From an uncultured Sutterella sp. (GTDB lineage Bacteria > Pseudomonadota > Gammaproteobacteria > Burkholderiales > Burkholderiaceae_F): a stretch of 15,587 nucleotides of DNA. Of the stretch, positions 14,232-15,587 are shown piece by piece. The notes under the pieces were generated by a model. That model was not told the DNA's origin. It saw nothing but the letters and a program-made list of their open reading frames with translations, and searched no databases. Position numbers and translations under genes: made by a program. Numbering within the stretch: the stretch's first letter is position 1; each line of letters begins with the position of its first letter. The DNA is taken from contig UQUM01000044.1 of the NCBI GenBank assembly GCA_900544255.1, positions 1 to 15,587 of the forward strand. Reading direction: 5' to 3'.

Positions 14232-15515
14232 TTACGCGATTCCTCCCGCGACTTCAGTCGCGGGAGGAATCGCGTTCTCCTTTAAAAGTTGCGTTAAGAA
14301 AGTCCGTCGCTTTTCCAACAGCCGAAGTTTTTTACAGTTAACCCCGGCAGAGAGTTTCTGTCCAGCCTGTGTCCAGACATCAAACGAACCAGAACTGCGG
14401 CGACCGAAAACGAAAACCTCTTGACCGTTGAAACGCACCTTGTCGAACAACCGAAACCCCTTCACCTCGTAGGGAGCCTGCTGCCGTTTCCGGACGCCGC
14501 CCTTAAGAAGGGACATCTTGTGAATCTGCCGATTGTGCTTGCGGGTCTGCTTCTGGAAGAAGTACTCACCCAATCGCTTTGCTTCGAAGTTGCCGGCAAT
14601 GCAGAAGGCGTCCGTATGATGGGACTTTTCCAATCCGTGCCGAATGCGCGTGTTCTTCGTCAGGTAGCCGTAGGTGTTCCGGACTTCGAGTTCCGGACAC
14701 TGTGCCTTCAGGCGATTGAAGAACGTCCACCGCATAATTCCCATGAAGGCGGCGTCTCGGAAGGACTGTCCACGCTTCTGCTTGAGAACGATCTTTCCTG
14801 CGTGGTACGCCTTATGGCACGTCTCGCAAAGCGTGATCAAGTTGTTCGGCGCGTTCCCACCCGTTTTACGGCTTTCGAGGTGGTGGACGTTGAGAATCGG
14901 ATCTTTGGATTTGCCGTGGCAGTGGCAGCATTTATGGCCGTCGCGGAAGAGGACGTATTCTCGGACGTTCCAGAAGCCGAGCTGGTCGCCCTGTTGGTAC
15001 TCCGTGCATTCAATGCCCGGGTTCTTGATCTTCTGGATGTCGAAGGCCGCCGTTTCCACGACGATCTTCGTCACCGGAAGAATCTTCCAGACAGCCGCTA
15101 CACGAGACAGGTGGGCGTTGATTTTGTTCTCAACGCTCGGGGCGAACCAGCCTTTGTTCTTGGAATGGACACGGTTATCGAATCGGGGAGCGCGGTAGCG
15201 CGTCTTGCGGTGGCGGCGAGCACAACGCAGCTCCCGACGCGCTGACAATAAGTCCACCACGTCCTTACGCAGTTCGACCTCCGAAGCATAGTGCTCGGCC
15301 TTGTCCGTTGAAGCCGAAAGGCCGATGAATTTCGCCCCAGCATCCACGCCCAACGTCACCGGCTGACGGGTTTCGCCCGTGGCCTGCGTGAGTTGAATCG
15401 TGAAAGGTGTACGGCACTTGACCACCGCTTTTTTCTCCTTCAGAAGCAACCGCGCCTTCGCCGGTGAACACGGCATGAGCGGTTGCCCTCGTTTGTTCAA
15501 AACAAATACTCTCAA
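14232..15515 (-). CDS. iscB: IscB, omega-RNA-guided HNH/RuvC nuclease (Cas9 ancestor family)
   Basis: 427 residues, the normal IscB size. IscB is an RNA-guided DNA endonuclease that uses an omega-RNA encoded just upstream of its gene. Domains in order: PLMP domain with the literal PLMP motif at 12-15; RuvC-I GVDAGAKFIGL with D58; arginine-rich bridge helix (about 92-115); RuvC-II IVVETAAFD with E154; HNH domain with zinc pairs C196/C199 and C230/C233, catalytic-type H211-H212 and N225; RuvC-III SHHTDAF with H299/H300 and D302; and a C-terminal omega-RNA/target-adjacent-motif binding region (about 340-405). All catalytic residues appear intact. The start is TTG at 15515, supported by GAGGAG 7 nt upstream; no ATG suits. 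The last 14 residues (NAIPPATEVAGGIA) are coded by the right-end hairpin. copA begins 5 nt after the stop. Confidence 0.93.
   Translation of the reverse strand: MRVFVLNKRGQPLMPCSPAKARLLLKEKKAVVKCRTPFTIQLTQATGETRQPVTLGVDAGAKFIGLSASTDKAEHYASEVELRKDVVDLLSARRELRCARRHRKTRYRAPRFDNRVHSKNKGWFAPSVENKINAHLSRVAAVWKILPVTKIVVETAAFDIQKIKNPGIECTEYQQGDQLGFWNVREYVLFRDGHKCCHCHGKSKDPILNVHHLESRKTGGNAPNNLITLCETCHKAYHAGKIVLKQKRGQSFRDAAFMGIMRWTFFNRLKAQCPELEVRNTYGYLTKNTRIRHGLEKSHHTDAFCIAGNFEAKRLGEYFFQKQTRKHNRQIHKMSLLKGGVRKRQQAPYEVKGFRLFDKVRFNGQEVFVFGRRSSGSFDVWTQAGQKLSAGVNCKKLRLLEKRRTFLTQLLKENAIPPATEVAGGIA
14234..14275. repeat. 20-bp near-perfect palindrome, likely right-end hairpin of the ISC element
   Basis: ACGCGATTCCTCCCGCGACT (14234-14253) and its exact reverse complement (14256-14275) are separated by 2 nt. 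The core TCCTCCCGCGACT/AGTCGCGGGAGGA resembles hairpins commonly seen at the ends of IS200/IS605-type elements. It contains the last 14 codons of iscB and the first base of its stop codon. Confidence 0.8.
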
Positions 15516-15587
15516 GTTTTGTCTCCTCGGGCTTGCGCCCGGTTGTGATCCTTCGCCCAGGTTGGAGGGGGTTTCTTACCCGCGACC
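15516..15587 (-). ncRNA. Putative 3' end of the IscB omega-RNA
   Basis: Omega-RNAs of IscB are encoded directly upstream of iscB, so the minus-strand sequence here should be the 3' end of the scaffold. It contains a stem CGGGC-GCAA-GCCCG (15541-15528) with a GNRA tetraloop just before the iscB Shine-Dalgarno, and a second small stem GGGT-AAGAA-ACCC (15581-15569). The guide segment and most of the scaffold would be beyond 15587. Assignment rests on position and structure. Confidence 0.55.

Larger units (their letters stand above)
14229..15587 (-). mobile_element. ISC (IscB-carrying, IS200/IS605-like) element, right part
   Basis: The element is defined by iscB, the putative omega-RNA 3' end upstream of it and the terminal hairpin at 14234-14275. 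Elements of this class end in subterminal hairpins and leave no target-site duplication, so exact edges cannot be read; the right edge is put between the hairpin and the copA start. The left end lies beyond the window. No Y1 transposase (TnpA/IscA) is visible, so it may be mobilised in trans or the transposase gene may lie outside. Confidence 0.65.

Noticed and set aside
14421..15245. A 274-codon plus-strand open frame inside iscB
   Set aside because: Shadow of iscB on the opposite strand; no domain and no ribosome-binding site.
1..15587. CRISPR array, rRNA or complete tRNA genes
   Set aside because: No regularly spaced direct repeats and no rRNA or tRNA structures were seen; the Cas9-like HNH/RuvC protein is IscB, not Cas9.

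Overview
The window is about 57% GC, gene-dense bacterial chromosome. Protein content points to an anaerobic or microaerophilic betaproteobacterium, most plausibly a gut Sutterellaceae member (Sutterella or Parasutterella type). The clues are a proteobacterial OxyR with canonical cysteines beside recG, a Wolinella-type fumarate reductase, and a divergent Crp/Fnr regulator. This placement is inference from protein resemblance; no rRNA or other marker is present.

Layout, left to right. The left edge (1-72, minus strand) is the 5' end of a class C group II intron, inserted directly behind the intrinsic terminator of tcdA (148-936, minus; tRNA t6A dehydratase). Upstream of tcdA lies frdA-frdB (1090-3897, minus), the flavoprotein and iron-sulfur subunits of a fumarate reductase/succinate dehydrogenase. 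It has its own terminator, and no membrane-anchor gene lies next to it. A gene-free stretch of about 750 bp (3898-4649) separates it from a rightward run: ridA, recG and oxyR, the last two tightly spaced. Next is a three-gene unit: a four-helix membrane protein, a Sel1-repeat protein and a PIN-domain nuclease-like protein, with 6-nt and overlapping junctions. A Crp/Fnr-like regulator with its own promoter follows and meets copA head-on at a bidirectional terminator.

The right part is on the minus strand: a complete iscB (RNA-guided nuclease of ISC/IS200-IS605-type elements; PLMP, split RuvC, bridge helix and HNH all intact), then copA, a Cu(I) P1B-ATPase. The iscB stop codon lies inside a near-perfect 20-bp inverted repeat that looks like the element's right-end hairpin. 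copA starts only 5 nt later and has no obvious ribosome-binding site. copA carries one N-terminal and two C-terminal metal-binding domains. The last domain is preceded by a strong internal Shine-Dalgarno and ATG that could yield a free 67-residue CopZ-like chaperone. The omega-RNA of iscB would lie upstream of it; only its 3' end fits in the window.

Functional themes are anaerobic respiration (frdAB), stress and repair (ridA, recG, oxyR), copper export (copA), and two RNA-based mobile elements at the two edges. The points most worth following are the iscB/copA junction, the putative CopA/CopZ dual product, the intron at the tcdA terminator, the frdAB pair without a cytochrome b subunit, and the membrane/Sel1/PIN operon.
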